DNA from: Clostridia bacterium
GTDB taxonomy: Bacteria > Bacillota > Clostridia > Oscillospirales > CAG-272
DNA length: 64,000 nt
NCBI GenBank assembly: GCA_017453255.1
Contig: JAFTKN010000027.1
Coordinates: 1 to 64,000 of the forward strand
Reading direction: 5' to 3'
Under the pieces are notes generated by a model, which searched no databases, was not told the origin of the DNA, and saw only the letters and a program-made list of their open reading frames with translations. Below are positions 25,760-33,983 of the stretch, piece by piece (positions within the stretch are counted from its first letter, which is position 1; the number at the start of each line of letters is the position of its first letter). Both the position numbers and the translations under genes were made by a program.

Positions 25760-27085
25760 TTATTCCTTTCCTAAAACAAGCTTTTTATAAATAGGCATAT
25801 AAACCTCGCCATCACGGATTACACATCCAGGAGTTCCACCGGGCTTTCTCATAATCTCTGTGCATTTGCTACAGCAAATACAGATTTTTTTGGGGTCGAG
25901 ATTTCTGCCACTTGTAATTTCGTTAGCACAATCAGGGTAAGCAAGCGTTTGTCTGCCATAGCCTGCAAAATCAAATTTTCCATCTTTAACGTATGCAGAG
26001 CATACATTTGCACTTTCACTACCTAAGAAGGAAATACCCGAGGAGATAACAGGAGTGCCCTTAATTTCACTTGCGATTTCACTAATGCCCTCAAGCATTC
26101 TGTGTACGCCAAGCATAGGATGCTCAGGTGGCTCATATCCACCCTTAGAGTATGGACGATTAACATGAGGATTGAAGTATGGATTTCCCATAGTCATATC
26201 AATCATATCAATTCCACCCTTAACAAGACTTTTAACAAGCATCTTTGATTCTGTAAAGTCAGGATTTATTCCCTCACCCTCCTTAACAGCAAAGCCATAT
26301 GGATATGGGAAGCCGTCATATACGTTAAGCCTTGAGGTTATAATAAAATCATTTCCTGTAAGTGCCTTTGCATTTGTAACTGCGTTTGTAAGTAATCTTG
26401 TACGATTTTCAAAGCTACCACCATATTTGCCATCTCTTTCATAAGCAGACAAAAGCTCACTTAACAAATATCTATGACAGCTCTTAATATCAGCACCGTC
26501 AAAGCCAAGCTTTTTTGACCAAACAGCACCATTTACAAGCGCCTCGCCAAGTCTATCAAGGTAGTCGTCAGTTACAATTCTTGATTTATCAATAGGGTTA
26601 TCCTTTTCAAAAATTGGGTTATTGTAAGCTATTAATGGAGCAGGAGTGCCATTTGGCTTAGAATATCTGCCTGAATGGGTAAGCTGAATTATAACAACAG
26701 GCTCAAAGCCGTTTGCCTTAATACCCTCTTCCTTAATATCATTTACAATTTTCTTAAATGCGTCCTGAGTTTTTTCAGTAAGATACATTTGACGAGGGTT
26801 AGCTCTGCCTTCCTCAAATACAGCAGTAGCCTCAAACCAAATAATACCAGCACCGCCTCTTGCAAAGCGCAAATATCTTCTAATAGTAAGCTCGTCAGGA
26901 GCACCATCAAGCGTGCCGTCACAGCCCTCCATAGCCTGATATACTATTCTGTTGTTAATTGTTTTGCTCGCAATTACGATTTTTTGATTTAAGGGAGATA
27001 TATCCTCAGAGTAAGGAAAGCTAACATTAGCCTCATTACACATTTTCAAAAAAGCGTCCTTGCTTTGTGGAACGTTGTACGCCAT
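25760..27085 (-). CDS. Old yellow enzyme-type NADH:flavin oxidoreductase
   Basis: A 441-residue FMN TIM-barrel enzyme. Visible are RIVYQAMEGCDG near 50, RFARGGAGIIWFEATAV near 75, QLTHSGRYS near 155, and GADIKSCHRYLLSELLS near 220. The C-terminal CICCSKCTEIM and GTPGC form a Cys cluster like the 4Fe-4S site of 2,4-dienoyl-CoA reductase, but the FAD/NADPH domain of that enzyme is missing. Electrons may come from a separate partner, possibly the flavoprotein encoded two genes on. It is the first gene of the minus-strand cluster. The family reduces activated C=C bonds; the real substrate is unknown. Confidence 0.83.
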   Translation of the reverse strand: MAYNVPQSKDAFLKMCNEANVSFPYSEDISPLNQKIVIASKTINNRIVYQAMEGCDGTLDGAPDELTIRRYLRFARGGAGIIWFEATAVFEEGRANPRQMYLTEKTQDAFKKIVNDIKEEGIKANGFEPVVIIQLTHSGRYSKPNGTPAPLIAYNNPIFEKDNPIDKSRIVTDDYLDRLGEALVNGAVWSKKLGFDGADIKSCHRYLLSELLSAYERDGKYGGSFENRTRLLTNAVTNAKALTGNDFIITSRLNVYDGFPYPYGFAVKEGEGINPDFTESKMLVKSLVKGGIDMIDMTMGNPYFNPHVNRPYSKGGYEPPEHPMLGVHRMLEGISEIASEIKGTPVISSGISFLGSESANVCSAYVKDGKFDFAGYGRQTLAYPDCANEITSGRNLDPKKICICCSKCTEIMRKPGGTPGCVIRDGEVYMPIYKKLVLGKE

Positions 27086-27118
27086 AAGTCACCTCTATAA
27101 TATATAATATCTACTCAA

Positions 27119-27147
27119 ATGTTACCATAATCTGTAAGCTTTGTCAA
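27119..27147 (-). promoter_or_regulatory. Promoter of the catabolic cluster
   Basis: On the minus strand: TTGACA (27147-27142), 17 bases, TAACAT (27124-27119). The transcript starts about 25 bases before the OYE-type gene. The palindrome at 27146-27163 touches the -35 box. Confidence 0.7.
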
Positions 27148-27163
27148 GTAAGTCACTTTACTT
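27146..27163. promoter_or_regulatory. Operator-like palindrome between divergent promoters
   Basis: AAGTAA, six bases, TTACTT: a perfect inverted repeat that begins at the -35 box of the cluster promoter and lies about 33 bases before the -35 of the dehydrogenase promoter. A shared repressor site is plausible; no regulator gene is nearby. Confidence 0.5.
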
Positions 27164-27195
27164 TTGTTAAAAAGTAAAAAATAACTCTATTTCCC

Positions 27196-27224
27196 TTGAC
27201 AAATAACTGTATTTATGAGAAAAT
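27196..27224 (+). promoter_or_regulatory. Promoter of the hydroxyacid dehydrogenase gene
   Basis: TTGACA (27196-27201), 17 bases, GAAAAT (27219-27224). The -10 box is weak, which fits a gene that needs induction. Confidence 0.6.
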
Positions 27225-27266
27225 AAGCATAGTTGATATAAATGCTGAAATTTAGCGAGGTACGAT

Positions 27267-28277
27267 ATGAGAGCAATATATTTAGCAAACAATAAGGGTA
27301 ATATTGATTATGTTTACTCCAAGGAAAGTCAAGAGAGAATTAAAAGGCTTGCAGATATAGACAATGAGGTTTATTGTCAAGAGGATTTAGAGGCTAATCC
27401 TGACGGCTTTAAGGATGTTGAATATGTATTTTCTACATGGTCTATGCCAGGTGGAAGTGAGGATAAGGATGATTTTGCAAGATTTTTCCCAAGCTGTAAG
27501 GCGTTTTTCTATGCAGCAGGCTCGGTAAAATATTTTGCAGATCATTGGCTTGATAAGGGCATAAGAATTTTTAGTGCCTTTGCAGCAAATGCAATTCCTG
27601 TTGCTGAATTTACAGTTGCACAAATTTTGCTTGCAAATAAGGGATATTTTCAGGCAATGCGTGGCTTTAAAAATCCAGATAGCCATAAGTCAACAAACGA
27701 CCTGTCAAGAGCACACTGTGGTAACTATGATGCAAATGTAGGTATTGTTGGTGCAGGTATGATTGGTAGGCATGTAATTGAGCTTTTAAAGCCATACAAG
27801 CTAAACATTTTGATTTATGATGAATTTATAAATGAGGAGCAGGCAAGAAAATTAGGTGGTACTAAGGTAACTCTAAATGAGCTATTTGAAAAATGCGATA
27901 TAGTTTCCAATCACTTAGCTAATGTGCCACAAACTGTTGGAATTTTCAAAAAGGAGCATTTTAAGATGATGAAGGAAAATGCGACCTTTATAAATACAGG
28001 CAGAGGCGCACAGGTGTGCGAGGATGATATGCTTTCTGTACTAAAGAAAAGAAATGATATTTGTGCGTTGCTTGACGTTACAATCGACGAGCCACCTACA
28101 GAAAACAGTCCATTCTATACTCTTGAAAACGTATTTTTAACCCCACATATAGCAGGTAGCCAAGCAAACGAGGTTCAAAGAATGTCTGAGCTTGTTGTTG
28201 ACCAGTTTGAGAACCTTTTATCAGGTAAGGAAACAAATTACGAAATCACTAAGGAAAAATTAGCAAAAATGGCGTAA
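27267..28277 (+). CDS. D-isomer-specific 2-hydroxyacid dehydrogenase family
   Basis: A 336-residue NAD-dependent oxidoreductase. The nucleotide-binding motif is GIVGAGMIGRHV near 155. The catalytic set is Arg in NTGRGAQV, Glu in TIDEPP and His in LTPHIAGS. The N-terminal substrate domain is diverged from the usual 2-hydroxyacid dehydrogenases and has the phrase FYAAGSVKYF, close to a subgroup found beside sugar-catabolic genes. The ATG has GCGAGGT upstream. It is divergent from the flavoenzyme-heparinase-like cluster and likely belongs to the same pathway, reducing or oxidising a 2-keto/hydroxy acid. Confidence 0.85.
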   Translation: MRAIYLANNKGNIDYVYSKESQERIKRLADIDNEVYCQEDLEANPDGFKDVEYVFSTWSMPGGSEDKDDFARFFPSCKAFFYAAGSVKYFADHWLDKGIRIFSAFAANAIPVAEFTVAQILLANKGYFQAMRGFKNPDSHKSTNDLSRAHCGNYDANVGIVGAGMIGRHVIELLKPYKLNILIYDEFINEEQARKLGGTKVTLNELFEKCDIVSNHLANVPQTVGIFKKEHFKMMKENATFINTGRGAQVCEDDMLSVLKKRNDICALLDVTIDEPPTENSPFYTLENVFLTPHIAGSQANEVQRMSELVVDQFENLLSGKETNYEITKEKLAKMA

Positions 28278-28344
28278 AACAGACACGTGTCGCCGCTTTT
28301 TGAAGAATCAGGCATAGATTTTCAAAAATCAAAAACAAACACAG

Positions 28345-28371
28345 GGTAGGGGATTTTAAAAATCCTCTACC
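28345..28371 (+). terminator. Terminator of the dehydrogenase gene
   Basis: A 13-bp stem with one G-U pair (28345-28357 with 28359-28371), followed by TTTTATTT. Confidence 0.8.
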
Positions 28372-28417
28372 TTTTATTTACAAGTGAAAAATAATAAAAA
28401 ATACAAGCGAAAAATAA

Positions 28418-28442
28418 AAAACGGCGTTTTAAACGCCGTTTT
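28418..28442 (-). terminator. Terminator of the polytopic membrane protein gene
   Basis: AAAACGGCGTTT and AAACGCCGTTTT pair around one base; A/T runs follow on both sides. It serves the minus-strand gene. Confidence 0.75.
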
Positions 28443-28443
28443 A

Positions 28444-29514
28444 TTATTTTTTCTTCTTCTTTTTAGAAGACTTACTCTTAGGATAAGATTTAGCCTTTTG
28501 GAATGGTGTTACATTTTGTACTTTTACAGCTTGCGCTTCATTTTCCTGCACAGGTGTAGCCTCATTGATAGCTACGTCCTCTGTAATTTCTGCTTTTCTG
28601 TTTGCATCTTCAACACCTTCATCAGCTGGTTTAGTGTGATGATGGTGATGATGGTGATGAGAATGTGCAGAGGAGGTTCTTTCTGTATCCATTACAAATT
28701 TAATTGTATATTGATAAGCATAAACCTTGGAAATCGCATAAATTGAAAGCGCCATAGCAGCAAGATATTCAAATAGTGAAATTTTTGTAATTGAAATATC
28801 GTTTATGTTACCGATAACGATAGCAAATGCGAATGGGAATGCTATTGTAAATAGGAGCAAGGCAGTTATTATATGAAGCTTAACGCTTGGCTTAACTAAG
28901 TGAGCCTTAACCTCTGTAACTATAAATAGCGTGAACAATGCGTAAAATAGTGTATGCTCAACCTTGAAGAAAATGTAGGCTGATGATTCAAAGAACCAAA
29001 TAGCTAAAATACTGAATAATGCCCATGTGACAGCACCGATTGAAGCAATATGCCAAAGTGTATCTGGAACAACAATTTTTTGTCTAAACATTCTCTTTGG
29101 TAGTGCGCTAATTACTATATAAATAAGGAATGGAATTGCTGCAATGATTCTTAAAACCTTAAATACCTTAGCTGGATTAACAACAGTACCAGAGTATAAA
29201 AGCACATAAAAATCAAATATTGTAAGTGCGAGAATTACAGCAAAGGCAAGAACGGATGAAAATTTAAGCACATTTGAATCTCTTCTGATTTTTGTAACGT
29301 GAACATGCTTGATTTTAAATACAAAGCAAAAGCTTACAATAACAGAGATAGCAATTAACAAAAATGTGATAATTGGTGCCGCCTGTAAAAAGTTTATGCC
29401 TGAGCTTGGATTAAAGGTCAGCGTAAAAATAAAAACACCGACTATTGATGAAATAGCTGTCAATGCTAAAATAATAGGCAAAAATAGCTTGAAAAGCTTA
29501 TAGGTGCGCTTCAT
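28444..29514 (-). CDS. Polytopic membrane protein with His and Lys tracts
   Basis: A 356-residue protein of unknown function. About eight membrane helices fill residues 10-280. The cytoplasmic tail (about 285-356) starts with a run of eight His after SAHS, continues through an acidic stretch, and ends in a run of Lys. The tail could bind metal or nucleic acid or anchor to membranes; none of this is shown. It resembles uncharacterised clostridial membrane proteins and has no recognised domain. It is the only gene of its unit, convergent with the dehydrogenase. Confidence 0.72.
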   Translation of the reverse strand: MKRTYKLFKLFLPIILALTAISSIVGVFIFTLTFNPSSGINFLQAAPIITFLLIAISVIVSFCFVFKIKHVHVTKIRRDSNVLKFSSVLAFAVILALTIFDFYVLLYSGTVVNPAKVFKVLRIIAAIPFLIYIVISALPKRMFRQKIVVPDTLWHIASIGAVTWALFSILAIWFFESSAYIFFKVEHTLFYALFTLFIVTEVKAHLVKPSVKLHIITALLLFTIAFPFAFAIVIGNINDISITKISLFEYLAAMALSIYAISKVYAYQYTIKFVMDTERTSSAHSHHHHHHHHTKPADEGVEDANRKAEITEDVAINEATPVQENEAQAVKVQNVTPFQKAKSYPKSKSSKKKKKK

Positions 29515-29629
29515 TATAAAGGTCCTTTCGCAATATAAATATTATCCATTTAAGTCTAACACAATATGCCTAAAAAATCAAGGTTTTTGAATAATAAATA
29601 TTAAAAGAATAGATTTTTTAAATAAAATC

Positions 29630-29658
29630 TTGACTAAATATAAAATATTTGTTACTAT
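29630..29658 (+). promoter_or_regulatory. Promoter of the AraD-like gene
   Basis: TTGACT (29630-29635), 17 bases, TACTAT (29653-29658), about 41 bases before the start codon. Confidence 0.7.
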
Positions 29659-29698
29659 TTAAGTGATATTTATATTTTGTTTATGTGGAGGCATTTTT

Positions 29699-30406
29699 AT
29701 GTTAGAACAACTAAAAAAAGAGGTTTATGAGGCAAATATGATGCTTGTTAAATATAACCTTATTACATTTACATGGGGAAATGTTAGTGGTATAGATAGA
29801 GAAAAGGGGCTTGTTGTAATTAAGCCATCTGGTGTCGAGTATGATGAGCTAACTCCTGATATGCTACCTGTGATTGACCTTGACGGAAATGTTATTGAGG
29901 GCAATCTCAAGCCATCGTCTGATACTCCAACTCACTTAGAGCTTTATAAGGCGTACCCACAAATTGGTGGCGTTTGCCATACTCATTCTCCTTGGGCTAC
30001 AATCTATTCACAGGTGGGTAGAGGAATTACCCCATATGGAACAACTCATGCTGATTATTTTGGTACAACTATTCCTTGCACACGTCAAATGACAGAGAAG
30101 GAAATAAAGGGAGAATATGAAAAGGAAACAGGCACAGTTATCCTTGAGGCTATAAAGGATATTGGTGCTGACCAAATGCACGCAGCGCTTGTATATTCCC
30201 ACGGACCATTTACATGGGGAAAGAACGCATATTCCTCAGTTGAGGCAGCTGTAGTTTTAGAGCAGGTTGCTATGATGTCATATAATACAGAAATGCTTAT
30301 GTTAAATGCAAATGGTAAGACTGAAAGAATGCAAGAGGTGCTTTTAAGAAAGCATTACGACAGAAAGCATGGCCCAAATGCTTATTATGGACAGGGCAAA
30401 AAATAA
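29699..30406 (+). CDS. araD: L-ribulose-5-phosphate 4-epimerase
   Basis: Interconverts L-ribulose 5-phosphate and D-xylulose 5-phosphate, a class II aldolase-fold zinc enzyme, 235 residues. Typical stretches are TWGNVSG, IKPSGVEYDEL, SSDTPTHLELY, VCHTHSPWATIYSQ, PYGTTHADYF and PCTR, and a later His in VYSHGPFTWG. The His pair in CHTHS and that later His are the metal ligands known from E. coli AraD. The ATG at 29699 has GTGGAGG upstream; 12 residues before it are not part of the family. No araA or araB is adjacent, so it may serve pentose or ascorbate-type catabolism. Confidence 0.9.
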   Translation: MLEQLKKEVYEANMMLVKYNLITFTWGNVSGIDREKGLVVIKPSGVEYDELTPDMLPVIDLDGNVIEGNLKPSSDTPTHLELYKAYPQIGGVCHTHSPWATIYSQVGRGITPYGTTHADYFGTTIPCTRQMTEKEIKGEYEKETGTVILEAIKDIGADQMHAALVYSHGPFTWGKNAYSSVEAAVVLEQVAMMSYNTEMLMLNANGKTERMQEVLLRKHYDRKHGPNAYYGQGKK

Positions 30407-30422
30407 AAAATGATGGATTTCT

Positions 30423-30452
30423 GGAGCTTTATTTTTTTTTTAGTAAAGCTCC
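30423..30452 (+). terminator. Terminator of araD
   Basis: GGAGCTTTA (30423-30431) pairs with TAAAGCTCC (30444-30452); the loop is T-rich and TCTTTTTT follows. Confidence 0.8.
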
Positions 30453-30554
30453 TCTTTTTTGGCTCAATTTAAGAGAAAAAACATAAAAAATCAAGAAAAA
30501 TTATGAATTTTTTGTTAATTTTTTAATTTTGCGACTAAAACACGGCTTATTATC

Positions 30555-30586
30555 TTGAAAAATCAAATTGCACCTCTATATATAAT
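30555..30586 (+). promoter_or_regulatory. Possible distal promoter of the ribosomal operon
   Basis: TTGAAA (30555-30560) and a TATATATAATAATA tract containing TATAAT (30581-30586). The spacing is 16 bases if TATATA at 30577 is the -10 box and 20 if TATAAT is. The AT-rich stretch 30590-30785 between this and the main promoter holds no gene I can support. Confidence 0.4.
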
Positions 30587-30785
30587 AATAAGGAAGAAAA
30601 CTTTCAAAAAGGCAAAAATGACAATTTGTGCAATCATACAAAATTTTCAAATATTTTTAAGAAAAAAAGGGGTTTAAATGGCTGTAAAGCGGAAAAATGC
30701 CCTTGGTTTTTGTGCAAAATAGACAAAAATCGCACAAAATTTTACACTTGTAGAAAAATGATTGTGCAGAAATTTCAAAAAAATA

Positions 30786-30814
30786 TTGACAATTACTATT
30801 ATATATGGTAAAAT
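30786..30814 (+). promoter_or_regulatory. Main promoter of the S10-spc-alpha operon
   Basis: TTGACA (30786-30791), exactly 17 bases, TAAAAT (30809-30814). The transcript would carry a leader of about 265 bases before rpsJ. Confidence 0.85.
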
Positions 30815-30820
30815 ATCTTC

Positions 30821-31087
30821 GCTTGACGTGTGAAGAAGCGAGAGGTTGCTACAAAGGTCCGACTGCTATGGCGTTTGTAGGGAATTTTCGTGGAGCATGT
30901 CCGATTCACAATGGCAGCTGAAATGCAGCCGAGTGGTCTTCCAGTCAGTAATGCTGACGCTCCACCGCTTGCATTTGTCCCGAACCAAAGAGTTGCAAGG
31001 TTCGGTTTTGTTAAGCGAGTGGATGAAACACACGGGACGGTGTAAGGCAAAAAGTCCCCGCAAGTTCTATTAAAGGAGGAAAGCAAG
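30821..31087 (+). promoter_or_regulatory. Structured leader RNA of rpsJ operon
   Basis: A gene-free, more GC-rich leader with many pairing segments: CGCTT/AAGCG (30820-30824, 30836-30840), CTACAAA/TTTGTAG (30849-30855, 30874-30880), GTGGAGC/GCTCCAC (30890-30896, 30959-30965) enclosing GTCAG/CTGAC (30944-30948, 30954-30958), CCGAACC/GGTTCGG (30980-30986, 30999-31005), and GTCCCG/CGGGAC (30977-30982, 31033-31038), which competes with it. GTCCGA occurs twice. In other bacteria L4 or another product of this operon binds the S10 leader; the same role here is inferred. A strong AAAGGAGGA ends the region. Confidence 0.7.
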
Positions 31088-31399
31088 ATGGCAGTAAATG
31101 AAAAGATCAGAGTAAGAGTTAAGGGTTACGACCACAAGTTGGTTGATACCGCCGCTGAAAAGATCGTTGACGCAGCTAAGAGAAACGGTGCTACAGTGTC
31201 TGGTCCTATTCCACTACCAACAGAGAAGGAAATTATCACAATTCTCCGTGCGGTACACAAGTATAAGGACAGCCGTGAGCAGTTTGAGCAGCGTACACAC
31301 AAAAGACTTATCGAAATCGTTAAGCCTTCAAAGAAGGTTGCAGACGCTATCATGAGTCTTGAATTACCAGCTGGTGTAGAGATCGAAGTTAAGCTTTAA
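31088..31399 (+). CDS. rpsJ: 30S ribosomal protein S10
   Basis: First gene of the operon, 103 residues. SGPIPLPT and [14 protein letters not shown] are the family hallmarks. S10 sits in the 30S head and is also the NusE subunit of antitermination complexes. A 156-base structured spacer separates it from rplC, unlike the tight spacing of most genes downstream. Confidence 0.98.
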   Translation: MAVNEKIRVRVKGYDHKLVDTAAEKIVDAAKRNGATVSGPIPLPTEKEIITILRAVHKYKDSREQFEQRTHKRLIEIVKPSKKVADAIMSLELPAGVEIEVKL

Positions 31400-31555
31400 T
31401 CTACCAGCAAAAGCCAATACCTCACCGTACAGTAGCAGGAGCGAAGTTACTCAAGCTCAGGTAAGACTATGATGACGGCAAGGTCAAGTTGATGCGTCGG
31501 TTGGCACCGACAATTAGTAGGCATCAACCAATAACCTAATATGGAGGAAAGAAAA
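31400..31555 (+). promoter_or_regulatory. Structured spacer between rpsJ and rplC
   Basis: No gene fits here. GTTGATGC (31488-31495) pairs with GCATCAAC (31521-31528), and inside it GTCGG (31496-31500) pairs with CCGAC (31507-31511). A second folded part lies upstream near 31420-31465 (GAGC/GCTC). It ends at the rplC ribosome site GGAGGAAAG. It could be a second protein-binding control site or an RNA-processing site. Confidence 0.6.
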
Positions 31556-32188
31556 ATGAAGAAAGCAATTATCGGTAAGAAGCTCGGTATGACACAGATC
31601 TTCGCTGAAAACGGCGCAGTTATTCCTGTAACAGTTATCGAGGCCGGTCCTTGCGTGGTTGTTCAAAAGAAGACCACAGAGACTGATGGCTATAATGCTA
31701 TCCAGGTTGGCTATGAAGAAGTAAAGGCTAACCATGTATCAAAACCCATGAAGGGTCACTTCGAAAAAGCAAACGTATCTGCTAAGAAGCATCTCAAGGA
31801 ATTCAGACTTGAAAATGCAACTGATTACAATGTTGGCGACGTAATAGCAGTCGATACCTTCGCCCAAGGCGACAAGGTCGATATTACAGGCATTACAAAG
31901 GGCCACGGTTACTCAGGTGCAGTTAAGAGATGGGGTCACCACATGCTCCAAGCAACACACGGTACAGGTCCAATCCACCGTCAGGTTGGTTCAATGGGTG
32001 CTAACTCAACACCTTCAAGAGTTTTCAAAAACAAGAAAATGGCAGGTCAGTATGGTAACGAACAGGTTACAATACTCAACCTTGAAGTAGTAAAAGTTGA
32101 CGCAGAGAAGAATCTTATCGCTGTTAAGGGCGCTGTTCCAGGTGCTAAGAACGGTATCGTAGTTCTTCGTAACAGCGTAAAAGCATAA
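31556..32188 (+). CDS. rplC: 50S ribosomal protein L3
   Basis: 210 residues. The start is the ATG at 31556 ([16 protein letters not shown]), preceded by GGAGGAAAG; an ATG at 31541 overlaps that site. The peptidyl-transferase-reaching loop has [15 protein letters not shown]3 starts 23S folding together with L24. Confidence 0.97.
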   Translation: MKKAIIGKKLGMTQIFAENGAVIPVTVIEAGPCVVVQKKTTETDGYNAIQVGYEEVKANHVSKPMKGHFEKANVSAKKHLKEFRLENATDYNVGDVIAVDTFAQGDKVDITGITKGHGYSGAVKRWGHHMLQATHGTGPIHRQVGSMGANSTPSRVFKNKKMAGQYGNEQVTILNLEVVKVDAEKNLIAVKGAVPGAKNGIVVLRNSVKA

Positions 32189-32206
32189 TCAAAGGAGGAA
32201 TAAACA

Positions 32207-32830
32207 ATGCCAAATATTAATGTTGTTAATATGACCGGCGCTAAGGTTGGCGAAATCGCTTTATCTGATGTAGTGTTCGGTGCTGAAGTTAATGAAGCTG
32301 TCCTCCACGCTGCTGTAAGAGCTTACCTTCTCAACCAAAGACAAGGTACACAGTCAACTCTCACAAGAAGTGAGGTTTCCGGTGGTGGACGTAAGCCATG
32401 GAAGCAAAAGGGCACAGGTAGAGCAAGACAGGGCTCAACAAGATCACCACAATGGACACATGGTGGTATCGCACTTGGTCCAAAGCCACGCTCATACTAT
32501 ACAAAGCTTAACAAGAAGGTTAAGCAAATCGCTATGTTCAGTGCATTAAGCGCTAAGGTAGCAAACAATGAAATGGTTGTAGTTGATGCTATCGTAGCAG
32601 AAAGCTACAAGACAAAGGTAATGGCAGATATGCTCAAGGCTATCGGCGCAGGCAAGAAAGCTCTCGTAGTTTTAGAGTCTAAGAACGATATGGTTGTAAA
32701 GAGCTTATCAAACATTGCAGGTGTTAAGGTTGTATATGCAAATACACTTAATGTATATGATATTCTTAACTGCAACACCATCGTATTTGCACAAGGTGCA
32801 GTACAAAAAATCGAGGAGGTATATGCATAA
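32207..32830 (+). CDS. rplD: 50S ribosomal protein L4
   Basis: 207 residues. The exit-tunnel loop has RKPWKQKGTGRARQGS and WTHGGIALGPKPRSY. L4 is the usual autoregulator of S10 operons in proteobacteria; the structured leader makes it a candidate here. Its TAA shares one base with the rplW ATG (TAATG). Confidence 0.97.
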   Translation: MPNINVVNMTGAKVGEIALSDVVFGAEVNEAVLHAAVRAYLLNQRQGTQSTLTRSEVSGGGRKPWKQKGTGRARQGSTRSPQWTHGGIALGPKPRSYYTKLNKKVKQIAMFSALSAKVANNEMVVVDAIVAESYKTKVMADMLKAIGAGKKALVVLESKNDMVVKSLSNIAGVKVVYANTLNVYDILNCNTIVFAQGAVQKIEEVYA

Positions 32831-33123
32831 TGAAATTTGCTCAGGACATAATCCTCAAACCAATGATTACTGAAAAGTCAATGGATGGAATCTCATCAAA
32901 GAGATATACATTCAAGGTTGCATCTGACGCAACAAAGCCAGAAATTGCAAAGGCAGTTGAAGAGCTTTTCGGCGTTGAGGTTGCAAAGGTTAATACAATA
33001 AATATGAAGAAAAAACCAAAGAGAGTTGGTTACCACTTCGGCTATACAGCTGAATGGAAGAAGGCTATCGTAACATTAAAGGCTTCTTCTAAGGAAATCG
33101 AATTCTTTAACGGTTTGAACTGA
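32830..33123 (+). CDS. rplW: 50S ribosomal protein L23
   Basis: 97 residues. The opening KPMITEKSM and the closing GYTAEWKKAIVTL are typical. L23 lies at the tunnel exit and docks trigger factor and the signal recognition particle. Its start overlaps the rplD stop. Confidence 0.97.
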   Translation: MKFAQDIILKPMITEKSMDGISSKRYTFKVASDATKPEIAKAVEELFGVEVAKVNTINMKKKPKRVGYHFGYTAEWKKAIVTLKASSKEIEFFNGLN

Positions 33124-33141
33124 TAGTGGGAGGTAGTTCAA

Positions 33142-33969
33142 ATGGCAACAATGAAATATAAACCCACCACACCTTCAAGAAGACACATGTCTGTGGCTTC
33201 CTTTGATGAGGTAACAAAGTTTACCCCTGAAAAGAGCTTGATCGAGGTTAAGAAAAAGCACGCAGGCCGTAATAGCTACGGTAAAATCACAGTACGTCAT
33301 CAGGGTGGCGGAAACAAGCAGAAGTACAGATTAATCGACTTCAAGAGAGAAGAAGGCAAGGCTACTGTTATCGGTGTTGAATACGACCCTAACAGAACAT
33401 CATATATCGCACTTCTTCAAAATGAAGAGGGCAAGAAGAGCTATGTAATCGCTCCACTCGGCGTAACAGACGGTGACGTTCTTTACTCCGGTGCTGATGC
33501 AGATATCAAGCCAGGTAACACTCTTCCTATCGAAAAGATTCCAGTAGGTACAATCATTCACAATATCGAAATCTATCCTGGTAAGGGCGGTCAGTTAGTT
33601 CGTACAGCAGGTGCTCAGGCACAGCTTATGGCTAAGGAAAACGGCATGGCACAGGTTAGACTTCCATCTGGTGAAGTAAGACTTATCAGACTTGACTGTA
33701 AGGCTACAATTGGTCAGATCGGTAACATCGAGCATGATACCGTTAAGATCGGTAAGGCTGGTAAGACACGTCATATGGGCATTCGTCCAACTGTACGTGG
33801 TTCAGTTATGAACCCATGCGATCACCCACACGGTGGTGGTGAGGGTAAGTCTCCTGTTGGAAGACCAGGACCTGTTACTCCTTGGGGTAAGCCAGCTCTT
33901 GGTTATAAGACCAGAAATAAGAAGGCAAGAACCAACAAATACATCGTTAAGAGAAGAAACGGTAGATAA
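33142..33969 (+). CDS. rplB: 50S ribosomal protein L2
   Basis: 275 residues, normal length. [18 protein letters not shown] and the catalytic-centre segment [15 protein letters not shown] are intact. L2 supports peptidyl transfer and subunit joining. Confidence 0.98.
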   Translation: MATMKYKPTTPSRRHMSVASFDEVTKFTPEKSLIEVKKKHAGRNSYGKITVRHQGGGNKQKYRLIDFKREEGKATVIGVEYDPNRTSYIALLQNEEGKKSYVIAPLGVTDGDVLYSGADADIKPGNTLPIEKIPVGTIIHNIEIYPGKGGQLVRTAGAQAQLMAKENGMAQVRLPSGEVRLIRLDCKATIGQIGNIEHDTVKIGKAGKTRHMGIRPTVRGSVMNPCDHPHGGGEGKSPVGRPGPVTPWGKPALGYKTRNKKARTNKYIVKRRNGR

Positions 33970-33983
33970 GGGAGGAAAGAATA

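Noticed and set aside
28277..28295. GACACGTGTC palindrome, also at 53076-53085
   Set aside because: At 53076 it is the core of a terminator; related CACGTG words occur in coding DNA, so a shared regulator site is not supported.
28384..28746. Hydrophobic plus-strand frame opposite the polytopic membrane protein
   Set aside because: Antisense shadow; begins in a terminator.
30626..30811. 61-residue open frame before the ribosomal promoter
   Set aside because: It runs over the main promoter, is full of rare Cys/Lys runs and has no ribosome site.
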